Assembly (NCBI RefSeq): GCF_905201705.1
Contig: NZ_CAJKOX010000003.1
Location: forward strand, 1-64,000
From: an uncultured Marvinbryantia sp.
Lineage (GTDB): Bacteria; Bacillota; Clostridia; Lachnospirales; Lachnospiraceae
DNA: 64,000 nt
Reading direction: 5' to 3'
Shown here: piece after piece, positions 8,048-16,679 of the stretch
Numbering within the stretch: position 1 is the stretch's first letter
Layout: every line of letters starts with the position of its first letter
Notes under the pieces: generated by a model
Seen by the model: only the letters and a program-made list of their open reading frames with translations
Told to the model about the DNA's origin: nothing
Database searches by the model: none
Translations under genes and position numbers: made by a program

Positions 8048-8800
8048 TTAATAGTAAATGGAAAGAGGCTTTCCCTCAATCTCCATGATTTCAAAGTCTA
8101 CATCGTAGATACGGGATAAGGTCTCTTTCGTCATCACCTCCTGCACCGTCCCGAATTTTGCGATTTTTCCATCTTTAAATGCACAGATGTAGTCTGAATA
8201 AAATGCCGCGTAATTAATTTCATGCAGCACTAAAATCACCGTCTTGCCCAGCTCATCGCAAAGGCGACGGACAATTTTCATCATATTGGTGGCGTGGTAA
8301 ATGTCCAGATTATTCGTCGGCTCGTCCAGAAGCACATACTCCGTATCCTGGGCAATGACCATCGCAATGTAAGCGCGCTGTCTCTGCCCGCCGGAGAGCT
8401 CGTCGATAAACCGGTCGCGGAAGCTATCCAGCTCCATATAGCGGATCGCCTGGTCGACAATACGCTCATCCTCCGGCGTAAGCCGCCCTCCGCAGTAGGG
8501 GAAGCGCCCGAACGCCACCAGCTCCTCCACTGTAAGCTTCATCTGGATATTGTTGCTCTGCGTAAGAATCGCCAGCCGCTTTGCCAGCTCCTTACTCTTC
8601 CATTTAGAAATGTCGGCGCCCTCAAATTCCACCTCGCCGCCGTCCCGCGCAATCAGACGCGAAATCACGCCCATCACCGTCGATTTTCCGGCGCCGTTCG
8701 GACCAATCAGGGACAGCACCTTCCCTTTGGGAATCTCGAAGCTTACCCCCTGCACGACTTCCTTTCCGTCGTATTTCTTTGTCAGTTTATCAATAATCAT
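8048..8800 (-). CDS. Ferric-siderophore ABC transporter ATP-binding protein
   Basis: A 250-residue FecE/FepC-type ATPase. Walker A GPNGAGKST lies at residues 33-41, the ABC signature DELSGGQRQRAY at about 135-146 and Walker B YVLLDEPTNNLDI at about 156-168. The Gln after LSGG and the NNLD tail are typical of iron-chelate importers (YclP, FepC). It begins with ATG behind GGAGGTTC and sits between a permease gene (3 bp upstream) and the binding-protein gene (23 bp downstream), fitting one transcript. Confidence 0.93.
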   Translation of the reverse strand: MIIDKLTKKYDGKEVVQGVSFEIPKGKVLSLIGPNGAGKSTVMGVISRLIARDGGEVEFEGADISKWKSKELAKRLAILTQSNNIQMKLTVEELVAFGRFPYCGGRLTPEDERIVDQAIRYMELDSFRDRFIDELSGGQRQRAYIAMVIAQDTEYVLLDEPTNNLDIYHATNMMKIVRRLCDELGKTVILVLHEINYAAFYSDYICAFKDGKIAKFGTVQEVMTKETLSRIYDVDFEIMEIEGKPLSIYY

Positions 8801-8803
8801 TCT

Positions 8804-9778
8804 TCAGAACCTCCTGTTCTTCAGCAGCAGATAAAGGAAATAAATGCCGCCGCCCACGGAAATAAACACGCTGATGGGAACGGAATACACATACACCCGC
8901 TCCACGATGCACTGCCCGCCGATCAGCACAATCATGCCAAAAAGCGCCGAGCCGAGAATCAGCTGCGAATGCCGGTATGTGTGCAGAAGCTGCCGGGACA
9001 GATTGGCAATGATCAGTCCCAGAAAGGAAATCGGTCCCACCATCGCCGTCGCCACCGCAATGCAGATGGTGACACCCAGGAGCAGCCGCCGGATGCTCCT
9101 GTCGTAGTCTACGCCGAGATTTATCGCCTGATCCTTCCCCAGCGTCAGCACATCCAGCAGCGCCAGGTCTTTGCGCAGTACAAAAATCAGCGCGGCGAGT
9201 ATAACCACCGACAAAACGATAATCTCTGAATTTATGTTGTTGAAGCTTGCCACCAGGGTGGCGAGCAGCGTGTCGTACTCATTCGGGTCCATAATGCGCG
9301 TCAGTGTCGACTGGATGCTGGAGAAAAAGGACGACAGCACCGTACCGATCAGCAGCACATAAAGCACATTATGATTCGTCTTCTTAAACAGATAGCTGTA
9401 AATAAATGTCGCGATAATGCCCATCAGCAGCACGTCCATTGCAAACGCGGCGTTTGCATTCACCGCGAAAATGCTTGCGGAGCCGGCAAAGAAGTACACC
9501 GCCGTGTGAATCAGCGTGTAAAGCGAATTCATGCCGAGCAGGCAGGGCGTCACAATCGTATTGTTGATAATCGACTGAAATACGATGGATGCGCCGCCGA
9601 TGGCAAACGCCGTGATCAGCATAACGATCAGCTTCGGAATGCGGATTTTCATGGAATACTGAAACAGCTTCGGATTATGAAAGTTTACGGCAACAAACAG
9701 GTACGCCGCCGAGCACAGCAGCACCAGCACCGCCATGATAATCAGCTTATTTTTATTTGAGAGACGTCTGGTTTTCAT
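8804..9778 (-). CDS. Ferric-siderophore ABC transporter permease, second subunit (FecCD family)
   Basis: A 324-residue membrane protein with eight to ten hydrophobic helices. Family signatures are IGGASIVFQSIINNTIV near residue 82 and FLGLIIANLSRQL near 252. The ATG at 9778 overlaps the stop of the preceding permease gene (ATGA), so I use it instead of a GTG one codon earlier; GGAGGG is correctly spaced. Together with the permease at 9778-10815 it forms the YclN/YclO-like pore. Confidence 0.92.
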   Translation of the reverse strand: MKTRRLSNKNKLIIMAVLVLLCSAAYLFVAVNFHNPKLFQYSMKIRIPKLIVMLITAFAIGGASIVFQSIINNTIVTPCLLGMNSLYTLIHTAVYFFAGSASIFAVNANAAFAMDVLLMGIIATFIYSYLFKKTNHNVLYVLLIGTVLSSFFSSIQSTLTRIMDPNEYDTLLATLVASFNNINSEIIVLSVVILAALIFVLRKDLALLDVLTLGKDQAINLGVDYDRSIRRLLLGVTICIAVATAMVGPISFLGLIIANLSRQLLHTYRHSQLILGSALFGMIVLIGGQCIVERVYVYSVPISVFISVGGGIYFLYLLLKNRRF

Positions 9779-10815
9779 CACGCGTTCCCTCCTGTTCCAT
9801 TCTGCGCCGCGCCTTTTCCGGTTTTTTTCGTAAAATCAAAGCGCACAGCCTTTCTGCCGTGCTTCAGGCGATACAGCAGCAGCCCGATAAACAAAATACT
9901 GCCGAGAATACCGACAATCAGCTCGATCGGCAGCTCGTAGGGGGCAATCACCACACGCCCGATCATATCGCAGACCAGCACGAAAATGGCTCCGAACAGC
10001 GCCGTGTCCACCAGCGTTCCGCGGATTTTGTCCCCCTTAAACATGGCGACAACGTTGGGAACGATCAGCCCGATATAGGAAATCGAACCGACAACCACAA
10101 CCACAGATGCCGTTATCATGGCGGCAATGCTCAGCCCCATAAAAAGAACCAGGTTGTAGGGAACGCCAAGATTCTTTGAAAAATCCTTTCCCATACCAAC
10201 AATGTTGAAATGGTTTGCAAAGATAAACGCCAGTATTACCAGCGGCACAACCAGATAAACAATCTCATAGCGTCCCCGCAGAACCAGTGAAAAATGCCCC
10301 ACCAGCCAGGATGACAGCGCCTGTGTCATCTCATATTTGTACGCCAGATAATTGGTAATTCCATTAATGACATTGCCAAACATAATGCCAACCAACGGTA
10401 CCATGACTACATCCTTAAACTGGATGCTCTGGATAAACCAGACAAAGATCCAGGTGCCGAGGATAGCGAACACAAATGCAAAAATCGCTCTTCCCCACAG
10501 CGTGGACTGCGGCATAAATAAAAGCGCCAGCAAAATCCCGAACTGTGCCGAAGAAATCGTAGCTCCGGTGGTCGGGGAAACAAATTTGTTCATGCAGAGC
10601 TGCTGCATGATCAGTCCCGCCACACTCATACCGACACCGGTACAGAGAATCGCCAGCAGGCGCGGCAGTCTGGAGATCAAAAACACCTCCCACTGCTTTG
10701 CATCTCCACCTATAAGACCGGCCGGGTCCACGTCCAGCCCCCCGATAAACAGCGATATAAATGATAATATCAGCAACGCTGCTGCTAATATAATTGTAAG
10801 ACGATATTTTTTGAT
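9778..10815 (-). CDS. Ferric-siderophore ABC transporter permease, first subunit; start codon apparently ATC
   Basis: A FecCD-family permease (YclN-like) with signatures GVGMSVAGLIMQQL and SYIGLIVPNVVAM. The first gene of the importer operon. No ATG, GTG or TTG lies in frame where the family begins: the first usual start, TTG at 10776, has no ribosome site and would cut into the first membrane helix. In frame upstream, ATC at 10815 is followed by KKYRLTIILAAALL, a natural permease N-terminus, and has GGGGGG six bases before it. I therefore place the start at 10815 and suspect an ATG-to-ATC change. If initiation is poor, expression of the whole importer could suffer. Product identity is secure; the start is inferred. 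Confidence 0.8.
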   Translation of the reverse strand: MKKYRLTIILAAALLILSFISLFIGGLDVDPAGLIGGDAKQWEVFLISRLPRLLAILCTGVGMSVAGLIMQQLCMNKFVSPTTGATISSAQFGILLALLFMPQSTLWGRAIFAFVFAILGTWIFVWFIQSIQFKDVVMVPLVGIMFGNVINGITNYLAYKYEMTQALSSWLVGHFSLVLRGRYEIVYLVVPLVILAFIFANHFNIVGMGKDFSKNLGVPYNLVLFMGLSIAAMITASVVVVVGSISYIGLIVPNVVAMFKGDKIRGTLVDTALFGAIFVLVCDMIGRVVIAPYELPIELIVGILGSILFIGLLLYRLKHGRKAVRFDFTKKTGKGAAQNGTGGNA

Positions 10816-10830
10816 AAAAATCCCCCCATC

Positions 10831-10846
10831 GTTAGTCTATGCTAAC
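10831..10846. promoter_or_regulatory. Palindromic operator candidate upstream of the siderophore operon
   Basis: GTTAG-N6-CTAAC lies about 16 bp upstream of the first permease start. Its arms resemble the TTAG/CTAA halves of DtxR/IdeR-type iron boxes, but the match is partial. It overlaps AT-rich DNA (taggc-like -10 region) and may bind an iron regulator. The 10860-10965 segment upstream contains short palindromes (gtcca-c-tggac at 10943-10953) but no riboswitch I recognise. Confidence 0.4.
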
Positions 10847-10980
10847 TTTTGTCGTAAAAAAAAGAATATCGCCGGCACTTTTTCCGTGACCCACAGTACC
10901 TGCCACCGGCAGCTCCCTTCGGATGCAGGACAACTAAAAAACGTCCACTGGACATCTTTGTCGTATGCATGGCAACAGAA

Positions 10981-11012
10981 AATGCGCTCTGTGCTTATTC
11001 ACAGAGCGCATT
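10981..11012 (-). terminator. Terminator after the AraC gene
   Basis: A perfect 13-bp stem (aatgcgctctgtg / cacagagcgcatt) with a 6-nt loop, followed on the minus strand by TTTTCTGTT. It ends transcription of the AraC gene 42 bp past its stop and insulates the siderophore operon. Confidence 0.8.
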
Positions 11013-11054
11013 ATAACAAAAGCTCTTCCGCTGTTTCCACTCCAAACGGTTCTT

Positions 11055-12017
11055 TCAATGCTCCAAAAAGATACTTTTCCGGCATTCGGTCGGAGAAACT
11101 CCCATCACCTCCCGGAATGCCCGCGAAAATTTGCTGCTGTTGTCATACCCAAAAGCTGATGCAATTTCTGCAACCGACATGTCTGTTGTTTTTAAACAGT
11201 GCGCCGCCGAGCGCATTTTGTAAGCACGGATATATGCCTGGATGGATTCTCCGTAAACACTGTAAAAACACTTCTTTAACTGCGCAGGAGAAACATAAAA
11301 CTGCGCCGCAAGCTGTTCGATCGTCACTTTTCTATCCATATGATCGTTGATATAACGGCACACATCCTTCGCAAGCTCCACCTGGGATTTCCGGCATGAG
11401 CGCTGCCCCGACTGTGAAAGCGCAGGATCAAGGCTGCTCAGAAACAAAAACAGCTCCAGCACCTTCACCTTTAAATAGCCCTTGCGGATATCATCGGGAA
11501 CCGTGTAAAGCTCGGAGAAAATATGCTCCAGACGCGCAGTGGAGCGCATGATAAAATAGCGGTTTTCCCCGCAAAATTTCTCCAGAAGCGCAGCGGGCTT
11601 CACCCGCACATCCGCCAGAAAGCAGGAAAGACAGCGCGGAGTCAGCGCCGGATCGACGATCACAGAAACGCCGTGGTAGTGTCCCGTAGGACAATACACG
11701 GCGGTGCCGCTGCCCGCGCTTTTGCAGACCGCCATATCACCCTTGGCCAGATAAAAGAACTGATCTCCGGCGTCATATTCAAACCGCCCCTCCCGGCAGT
11801 GTGTGATTTCCAGCACGCCTGCCGGGTAAGAGGGCGGATAGGTGTATGTCTGTATGTGCGCATCCTTATAACACAGCCATATCCCCGGAAATACGGGCTA
11901 TTCTGTGATCGTCAGCTCGCCTTCCTCATTCTCCACCCGGTAAGCAATACTATCTTCATTTTCAAAAAGGAGTCTGGCATCCTGATCGCAGGTGCCTTCG
12001 CATAAATTCTTCTTCAT
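11055..12017 (-). pseudogene. AraC family regulator interrupted by an in-frame TAG
   Basis: Reading from ATG 12017 gives a 39-codon N-terminal segment (starts MKKNLCEGTCDQDARLLF, ends GELTITE), then TAG at 11898-11900, then in the same frame VFPGIWLCYKDAHIQ and a further 270 residues. In intact relatives this junction reads like (Y)xVFPG(I/V)xLxYxDxH, so the TAG most likely replaces a Tyr codon. Downstream there is a sensor region (THCREGRFEY, about 70 residues in) and a C-terminal AraC HTH pair (VTIEQLAAQFYVSPAQLKKCF and MSVAEIASAFGYDNSSKFSRAF). Re-initiation could occur at GTG 11816, losing the N-terminal 67 codons. AraC proteins of this kind often activate the adjacent siderophore importer. 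It could be a real pseudogene, a readthrough case or a base error. Confidence 0.8.
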
Positions 12018-12092
12018 GCAGGTCATAATAACATTACATTTCTTTTTTGTCAATTTGTGCCGTCATGATGCTGCAGACACAACCAGTTACGC

Positions 12093-12226
12093 GTTACTGC
12101 TCAGGCCAGGACTTTGCATTCACTGCAAAGTCCGTAAGAAAGTGATACAGGTGTGAGCAAATCCCATTCGCGGAGCGAATTTTAAATGGATTTGCGAATG
12201 TTACTGTGAACGATGTGAACAGTAAC
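12093..12226. repeat. Structured dispersed repeat, copy 1 (134 bp)
   Basis: Almost identical to 41514-41670 apart from a 23-nt insert present there. The ends are inverted repeats (gttactg(c/t)tca ... tgaacagtaac). Inside are further palindromes: ggactttgc/gcaaagtcc around 12109-12133, gcaaatcc/ggatttgc with nested attcgc/gcgaat around 12157-12196, and gttactgt/acagtaac at the right end. No open reading frame. It lies between the end of the sugar operon and the AraC start; 12018-12092 shows nothing recognisable. Confidence 0.8.
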
Positions 12227-12235
12227 AATTACGCG

Positions 12236-12261
12236 GTACTGTTCACTCTGTTCGCAGTAAC
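12236..12261. repeat. Isolated terminal hairpin of the same repeat family
   Basis: gtactgttcactctgttcgcagtaac resembles the end hairpin of the adjacent 134-bp repeat and the one at 39334-39360 (arms gttactg/cagtaac). It lies downstream of the FGGY kinase gene and could act as a 3'-end stem for the sugar operon, although no T-run follows. Confidence 0.5.
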
Positions 12262-12297
12262 AATTACCTGCCGCCTTTTCTCCGACATGCATTTTGC

Positions 12298-13815
12298 TCA
12301 GATCCCTTCATAGAAATCATGGAGACGAACTGTATAATCCTTATAACGTTTCAGGTATTTCTGATATTTTCTCCCCGTTTCCGGTTCCGGCTGATATTCC
12401 AGCTCTGTTTTCACATATTTTTTTGCCGTCTCCTTTAGATTTTCAAATATTCCGATCGCATTACCCGCCAGCATTGCCGCTCCCCACATAGCAACATCAG
12501 AGCGGTTCAAGGTAACGTACCGCATATTCTGCACATCTGCACACATCTGCGTCCAGACCGGGGACTTCGCTCCTCCTCCGATTATTTTAATAGCATCCAT
12601 CGGATATTCCGGATAGAGATCTTTTACTCTGTCAAGCGCAAGCGTAAAATCATAAGTAAAGCTTTCCAGCAGCGCTTTATAAAAATATTCCGAGGTATGG
12701 CTCCAGTCGTACCCCATCCACATCCCTTTCAGCGCTCCATCCAGCGGCATAGAAGACCCTCCCAGCAATCCTATGGCCATAAGCCCATTGCATCCCGGCG
12801 GGATCGTTTTTATCCTTTCCTCCATACTGGCGAAGCATTCCCCTGCACTTTCCTGTTTTCCCACTTCAAAAGTATCCATAAACCAGTCCAGAGTGATACC
12901 GGAACCCGCCACAAAATGCGTCGCGTAAAAATCTCCGGGCACAGCAGAAGGAATGACATCCAGCCGTTTCTCCTCCAGATCCGGACGATACTCCGGAACA
13001 CAGCAGCTTATCTCTCCATAAGAAGACGCTTCAAAAATTGTATCTCCATATTCCACGATCGCCGCTCCGAGACATCCCGCCACCTTATCTCCCGCACCGG
13101 ATACCAATGGTATTCCCGCCGGAAGTCCTGTGATCTTCGCCATCTCCGGATTCAGATGCGCACAGATATGATTGGAGTTCACGATCTTTGGGAGTTTCTT
13201 CCGGTCTATGCCCACTGCATTACAGATCTTTTCCGACCAGCAGTCATGCCGCACATCGGCCAGTCCCGTCCACTGCGTATAAGAACGGTCTATCACTGCT
13301 TCTTCTACCGGAATATCCCCCAGTTTTCCGATAACATAACCGCTTATCATCAGATACTTCCGGATTTTTTCATTTTCCCCTGGAAATTCATCCCGGAACC
13401 ATTCAAATTTGGGCGCCATCTGCGGAAAATTCGTTCCGCCGATACACAGAAAATCTTCCTTCAGCCTTTCCATCTGTTTCATTGCCCAGGGCATATAACG
13501 GCTGTCCAGCGAGCAGGACCAGGTAGTAATGTCCTCCCACTTTTCATCGACTCCCATAAATCCGGACATCTGTCCGGTAAATGCCATCGCTGCCACGTCC
13601 CGTTTTCTCTCCCCCAGCGCCGCCGAAATTTTACTGAGACAGCGGATCACAGAATCAAGCAGCTCCTGCCCTTTCTGGATGAACACCCCGGGTTCCGGAC
13701 GATAGTCCTTCACCGGCTCTGTTTCCAAAGCAATACATGTACTTTGTACATCATATGCACCGGCTTTGATAAAGCTGGTACCTAAATCTACTGCTAATAA
13801 AATTGCTTTCTCCAT
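12298..13815 (-). CDS. FGGY family carbohydrate kinase (xylulokinase-like)
   Basis: Phosphorylates a ketose or polyol with ATP; XylB-like, 505 residues, the normal length. The N-terminal phosphate motif AVDLGTSFIKAG is at residues 8-19, the FGGY-type motif GQMSGFMGVD near 87, the central SGAGDKVAGCLGAA near 248, and the C-terminal IIGGGAKSPVWTQMCADV near 420. I start it at ATG 13815 because of GGGAGGT; a reading from 13863 has no ribosome site. It is the last gene of an 11-gene operon with a lyxose/mannose isomerase, DeoC and two dehydrogenases. The exact substrate cannot be read; D-xylulose from lyxose is one option. Confidence 0.85.
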   Translation of the reverse strand: MEKAILLAVDLGTSFIKAGAYDVQSTCIALETEPVKDYRPEPGVFIQKGQELLDSVIRCLSKISAALGERKRDVAAMAFTGQMSGFMGVDEKWEDITTWSCSLDSRYMPWAMKQMERLKEDFLCIGGTNFPQMAPKFEWFRDEFPGENEKIRKYLMISGYVIGKLGDIPVEEAVIDRSYTQWTGLADVRHDCWSEKICNAVGIDRKKLPKIVNSNHICAHLNPEMAKITGLPAGIPLVSGAGDKVAGCLGAAIVEYGDTIFEASSYGEISCCVPEYRPDLEEKRLDVIPSAVPGDFYATHFVAGSGITLDWFMDTFEVGKQESAGECFASMEERIKTIPPGCNGLMAIGLLGGSSMPLDGALKGMWMGYDWSHTSEYFYKALLESFTYDFTLALDRVKDLYPEYPMDAIKIIGGGAKSPVWTQMCADVQNMRYVTLNRSDVAMWGAAMLAGNAIGIFENLKETAKKYVKTELEYQPEPETGRKYQKYLKRYKDYTVRLHDFYEGI

Positions 13816-13872
13816 AAGTACCTCCCTTGTCTGAAAGCATATGTTCCATACAGATGCAGACAATTTCGCAGT

Positions 13873-14916
13873 TTATGGATGGATCACTACTTTCATTGTG
13901 TTTTCATCTCTTATAGATACAAATCCCTCTTCTACATTATCCAGTGTTACGATCTTTTCTATATATTTTTTTGCATCCAGTTTATGGTGCAGCATCATAT
14001 CCATAATCACCTTCATATATGCCGCCGTTGTCGCATGGACGCCGAAGATCTGCAGTTCTTTATAATGTATCGCATTAGAGTCAAGGTAGCCCTTTCCATC
14101 CACAGGGAGCCCGCCAAAAAGTGAGATCCGGCCGCATTTTGCAGCTATGATCTGCGCTTCTGTGTGGACCGAAGGAACGGAGGTTGCGGTAATGACCACA
14201 TCCGCACCGCGTCCGCCTGTTTTTTCCCTCACCACTTCTACTGTATTCTGCGTGAGTGGATTGATCCACTGAACTCCCGGGACTTTTTCCAAAGCAATCT
14301 TTCCTCTTTTTTCCACCGGTTCTACCACAAATACCTGTGCGGCCCCTTTCGCAAATGCAAGCTCCGCATGTATGCAGCCAATCATTCCGCTTCCATAAAT
14401 CACTACCGTATCGCCTTCGTGTATATTCAGGTAAGCCTGTCCATTATACGCGCACGCAGCCGGTTCGATCAAAGTCGCATCATCGTAAGAGATCTCATCC
14501 GGCAAATGTATGAGATTTCCGTTTTTTACCGCTTTTGCCGGAATTTCTATCAGGGATGTAAACACACCGTCATACTGAAAACCAATCGTTTCCAGAGAAT
14601 CACACATATTGGTATGTCCGTTTTTGCAGTAATAACACTCCCCGCATCCGATTGCCGGCGCGATCGTTACCCTGTCGCCCTTTTCGAATCCATACTTCTT
14701 CAATTCCTCTCCAACATAGAGGATCTTTCCCGCAAATTCATGTCCCATAATTCTGGGAGGATCGATTTTCTGATTTCCTTTCAGAAAAGTGCGCATGTCC
14801 GTTCCGCAAATCGAAGCAGAACAGATTTTTGCGATGATATTATCCTTCTTTTCTGCCGGTTCTGGTCTTTCTGCAACCACCAGTTCTCTTTTCTCATTCA
14901 TGATATAGGCTTTCAT
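13873..14916 (-). CDS. Zinc-dependent medium-chain alcohol/polyol dehydrogenase
   Basis: A 347-residue MDR family dehydrogenase. The catalytic zinc site is CGTDMRTF (Cys38) with GHEFAGK, and the structural zinc site is CGECYYCKNGHTNMC (four Cys near residues 93-107). The nucleotide-binding region is VVIYGSGMIGCIHAELA near residue 170. It resembles L-threonine 3-dehydrogenase/sorbitol dehydrogenase relatives. It probably oxidises a polyol or reduces a keto sugar in the pathway of this operon. Start ATG behind GAGGTGG; 27 bp after deoC. Confidence 0.88.
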   Translation of the reverse strand: MKAYIMNEKRELVVAERPEPAEKKDNIIAKICSASICGTDMRTFLKGNQKIDPPRIMGHEFAGKILYVGEELKKYGFEKGDRVTIAPAIGCGECYYCKNGHTNMCDSLETIGFQYDGVFTSLIEIPAKAVKNGNLIHLPDEISYDDATLIEPAACAYNGQAYLNIHEGDTVVIYGSGMIGCIHAELAFAKGAAQVFVVEPVEKRGKIALEKVPGVQWINPLTQNTVEVVREKTGGRGADVVITATSVPSVHTEAQIIAAKCGRISLFGGLPVDGKGYLDSNAIHYKELQIFGVHATTAAYMKVIMDMMLHHKLDAKKYIEKIVTLDNVEEGFVSIRDENTMKVVIHP

Positions 14917-14943
14917 ATTGCCACCTCGTTTCGTATACTCTGC

Positions 14944-15597
14944 CTATCCTTCTGTAATTGCAATGCCAGCGCTGGTGCCAAGCCTCGATGCCCCGGCTTC
15001 TATCATTTTTTCTGCATCCGCTCTCGTCCGGATTCCGCCCGACGCCTTTACTTTAAGCTCCGGTCTTACCGTTTTAAACATAAGTGCAACATCTTCCGCC
15101 GTAGCCCCGCCTGTCGAAAATCCGGTTGATGTCTTTACAAAATCTGCTCCGGCCTCTTTGCAGACTTTGCAGACTTCCACCTTCTCTTCATCCGTAAGCA
15201 GGCAGGTTTCAATGATCACCTTTAACACATGGTTCCTGTCCACCTCTGCCTTTACTTTGCAGATATCTTCTTTTACTCTGGAAAAATCGTGCTCCTTTGC
15301 GGCGCCAATATCAATTACCATATCTATTTCCCTGGCGCCCTCTTCCATGGCTATTCTTGCTTCCATCGCCTTAACTTCCGATTTATTTGCGCCAAGAGGG
15401 AACCCGATCACCGTACACACATTTACGCTGCTTCCTTCCAGCAATTCTGCAGCATACCTTACGTGTTTGGGATTAATGCACACAGAAGCAAATTTGTATT
15501 TTAAAGCCTCCTGGCAAAGCTTTTCAATATCCGCCCTTGTTGCCTGCGGTTTCAAAATCGTATGATCTATATAAGACGCCAAATTCATCTTCATCAT
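14944..15597 (-). CDS. deoC: Deoxyribose-phosphate aldolase (DeoC)
   Basis: A class I aldolase of 217 residues, full length for DeoC. Motifs: YIDHTILKPQATRADIEKLC at the N-terminus, IGFPLGAN near 65, DMVIDIGAAKEHD near 91, the Schiff-base lysine in FVKTSTGFSTGGAT near 150, and KASGGIRT near 180. The textbook reaction cleaves 2-deoxy-D-ribose 5-phosphate to acetaldehyde and glyceraldehyde 3-phosphate. Here it sits in a sugar operon with an FGGY kinase and two dehydrogenases rather than with deoxynucleoside genes, so the natural substrate may be another phosphorylated deoxy or keto sugar (inference). Confidence 0.93.
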   Translation of the reverse strand: MMKMNLASYIDHTILKPQATRADIEKLCQEALKYKFASVCINPKHVRYAAELLEGSSVNVCTVIGFPLGANKSEVKAMEARIAMEEGAREIDMVIDIGAAKEHDFSRVKEDICKVKAEVDRNHVLKVIIETCLLTDEEKVEVCKVCKEAGADFVKTSTGFSTGGATAEDVALMFKTVRPELKVKASGGIRTRADAEKMIEAGASRLGTSAGIAITEG

Positions 15598-15608
15598 GAT
15601 CTCCTTCC

Positions 15609-16661
15609 TTATCTCATTCCATTCGGATAAAACATAATCTTATTAAATACAATTTCTTTTTTCTCAATTTTCCGGAATGTCTCCGGCAGCTCATCCAAAA
15701 GCAGTCTGTGCGAAATCAGCAGGTCCGGATTAAACTTTTTCTCATCCATTAGTTTTGCTGCATCCGTCCATTCCTTTCCCGGGAACGGATTTGAAAATGA
15801 ATTCCAGCTTCCTCTTATGGTAAGCTGATACCTCAAAATTCTATCGACTGCTTTTTCTGATAAATGCAGGGCGGCATGAGAAATGCCCAGAAACAATACT
15901 CTTCCCATTTTTCCAGCTGAAAGTATGGCCTGCTCCTGAGCCGACGGAACACCCGACATGTCAAACGCTGCCGAAACGCCCTGTCCGTCTGTATATTTTA
16001 AAATCATCTCTACGGCGTCCTGCTTCATGGAATTTATAATATGCGTAGCTCCACATTCTTTTGCAACCTTCAGCTTTTCATCATTCACATCCACTGCAAT
16101 AATAGTTTTGCAGCCCAGAATCTTCGCATATTGTATTGCAAACAAACCAATCGCGCCCAATCCGAATACGCACACACTGTCTTCCCCGGACACCTCGATG
16201 CGATAAAAACCATGCAGAGCGTTTGCAGCCGGATCAATCGTTGCACCCCAGTCAAACGGCGTCCCATCCGAAAGGCGGATAAGATTATCGGCTTTCACAG
16301 ACAAAAATTGCGCAAACGCACCGTCGTTTCTGGAACCATAATATTTATAATCCTCACAGAGAGAATACAAGCCTTTTTTGCACCACTCACACTTATTACA
16401 CGGAATCAGCGGAGCTGCTGCCGCTTTATCTCCCGGATCCCATCCCTTTACATCTGTTCCGACTTCCACGATCTCACCGGCAAACTCATGCCCCGGAATA
16501 ATCGGAAGCACGTGGGAACCATATCTTAAAATACGCGGGATATCAGAACCGCATACGCCAACCGCCATAATTTTCAGTAAAACTTCATCCGCCTTCGGTT
16601 TCGGTCTCTCAACCTCGACAACCTCCAGATTATTAATCGCTTTCATTACTACCGCTTTCAT
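15609..16661 (-). CDS. Galactitol-1-phosphate 5-dehydrogenase-like zinc dehydrogenase
   Basis: A 350-residue MDR dehydrogenase close in pattern to GatD: CGSDIPRI (Cys37) with IPGHEFAG for the catalytic zinc, CNKCEWCKKGLYSLC for the structural zinc, and VCVFGLGAIGLFAIQYAK for the nucleotide fold. The stretch ILRYQLTIRGSWNSFSNPFPGKEW near residue 275 is characteristic of GatD proteins. GatD oxidises galactitol 1-phosphate to tagatose 6-phosphate; the substrate in this operon is uncertain. Start ATG behind GGAGGAGC. Confidence 0.85.
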   Translation of the reverse strand: MKAVVMKAINNLEVVEVERPKPKADEVLLKIMAVGVCGSDIPRILRYGSHVLPIIPGHEFAGEIVEVGTDVKGWDPGDKAAAAPLIPCNKCEWCKKGLYSLCEDYKYYGSRNDGAFAQFLSVKADNLIRLSDGTPFDWGATIDPAANALHGFYRIEVSGEDSVCVFGLGAIGLFAIQYAKILGCKTIIAVDVNDEKLKVAKECGATHIINSMKQDAVEMILKYTDGQGVSAAFDMSGVPSAQEQAILSAGKMGRVLFLGISHAALHLSEKAVDRILRYQLTIRGSWNSFSNPFPGKEWTDAAKLMDEKKFNPDLLISHRLLLDELPETFRKIEKKEIVFNKIMFYPNGMR

Positions 16662-16679
16662 TACGCTCCTCCTTTTTCA

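Noticed and set aside
6792..8051. Long plus-strand open frame opposite the siderophore-binding protein
   Set aside because: It is the antisense shadow of a clear gene, with Cys/Arg-rich nonsense composition.
10860..10965. Possible riboswitch leader in front of the siderophore operon
   Set aside because: Short palindromes are present, but no cobalamin, iron or other riboswitch core is recognisable.
6661..10977. A 13-bp direct repeat (atgcatggcaaca) flanks the siderophore operon, at 6661 and 10965
   Set aside because: In 64 kb several 13-bp repeats are expected by chance, and no integrase or insertion features accompany it.
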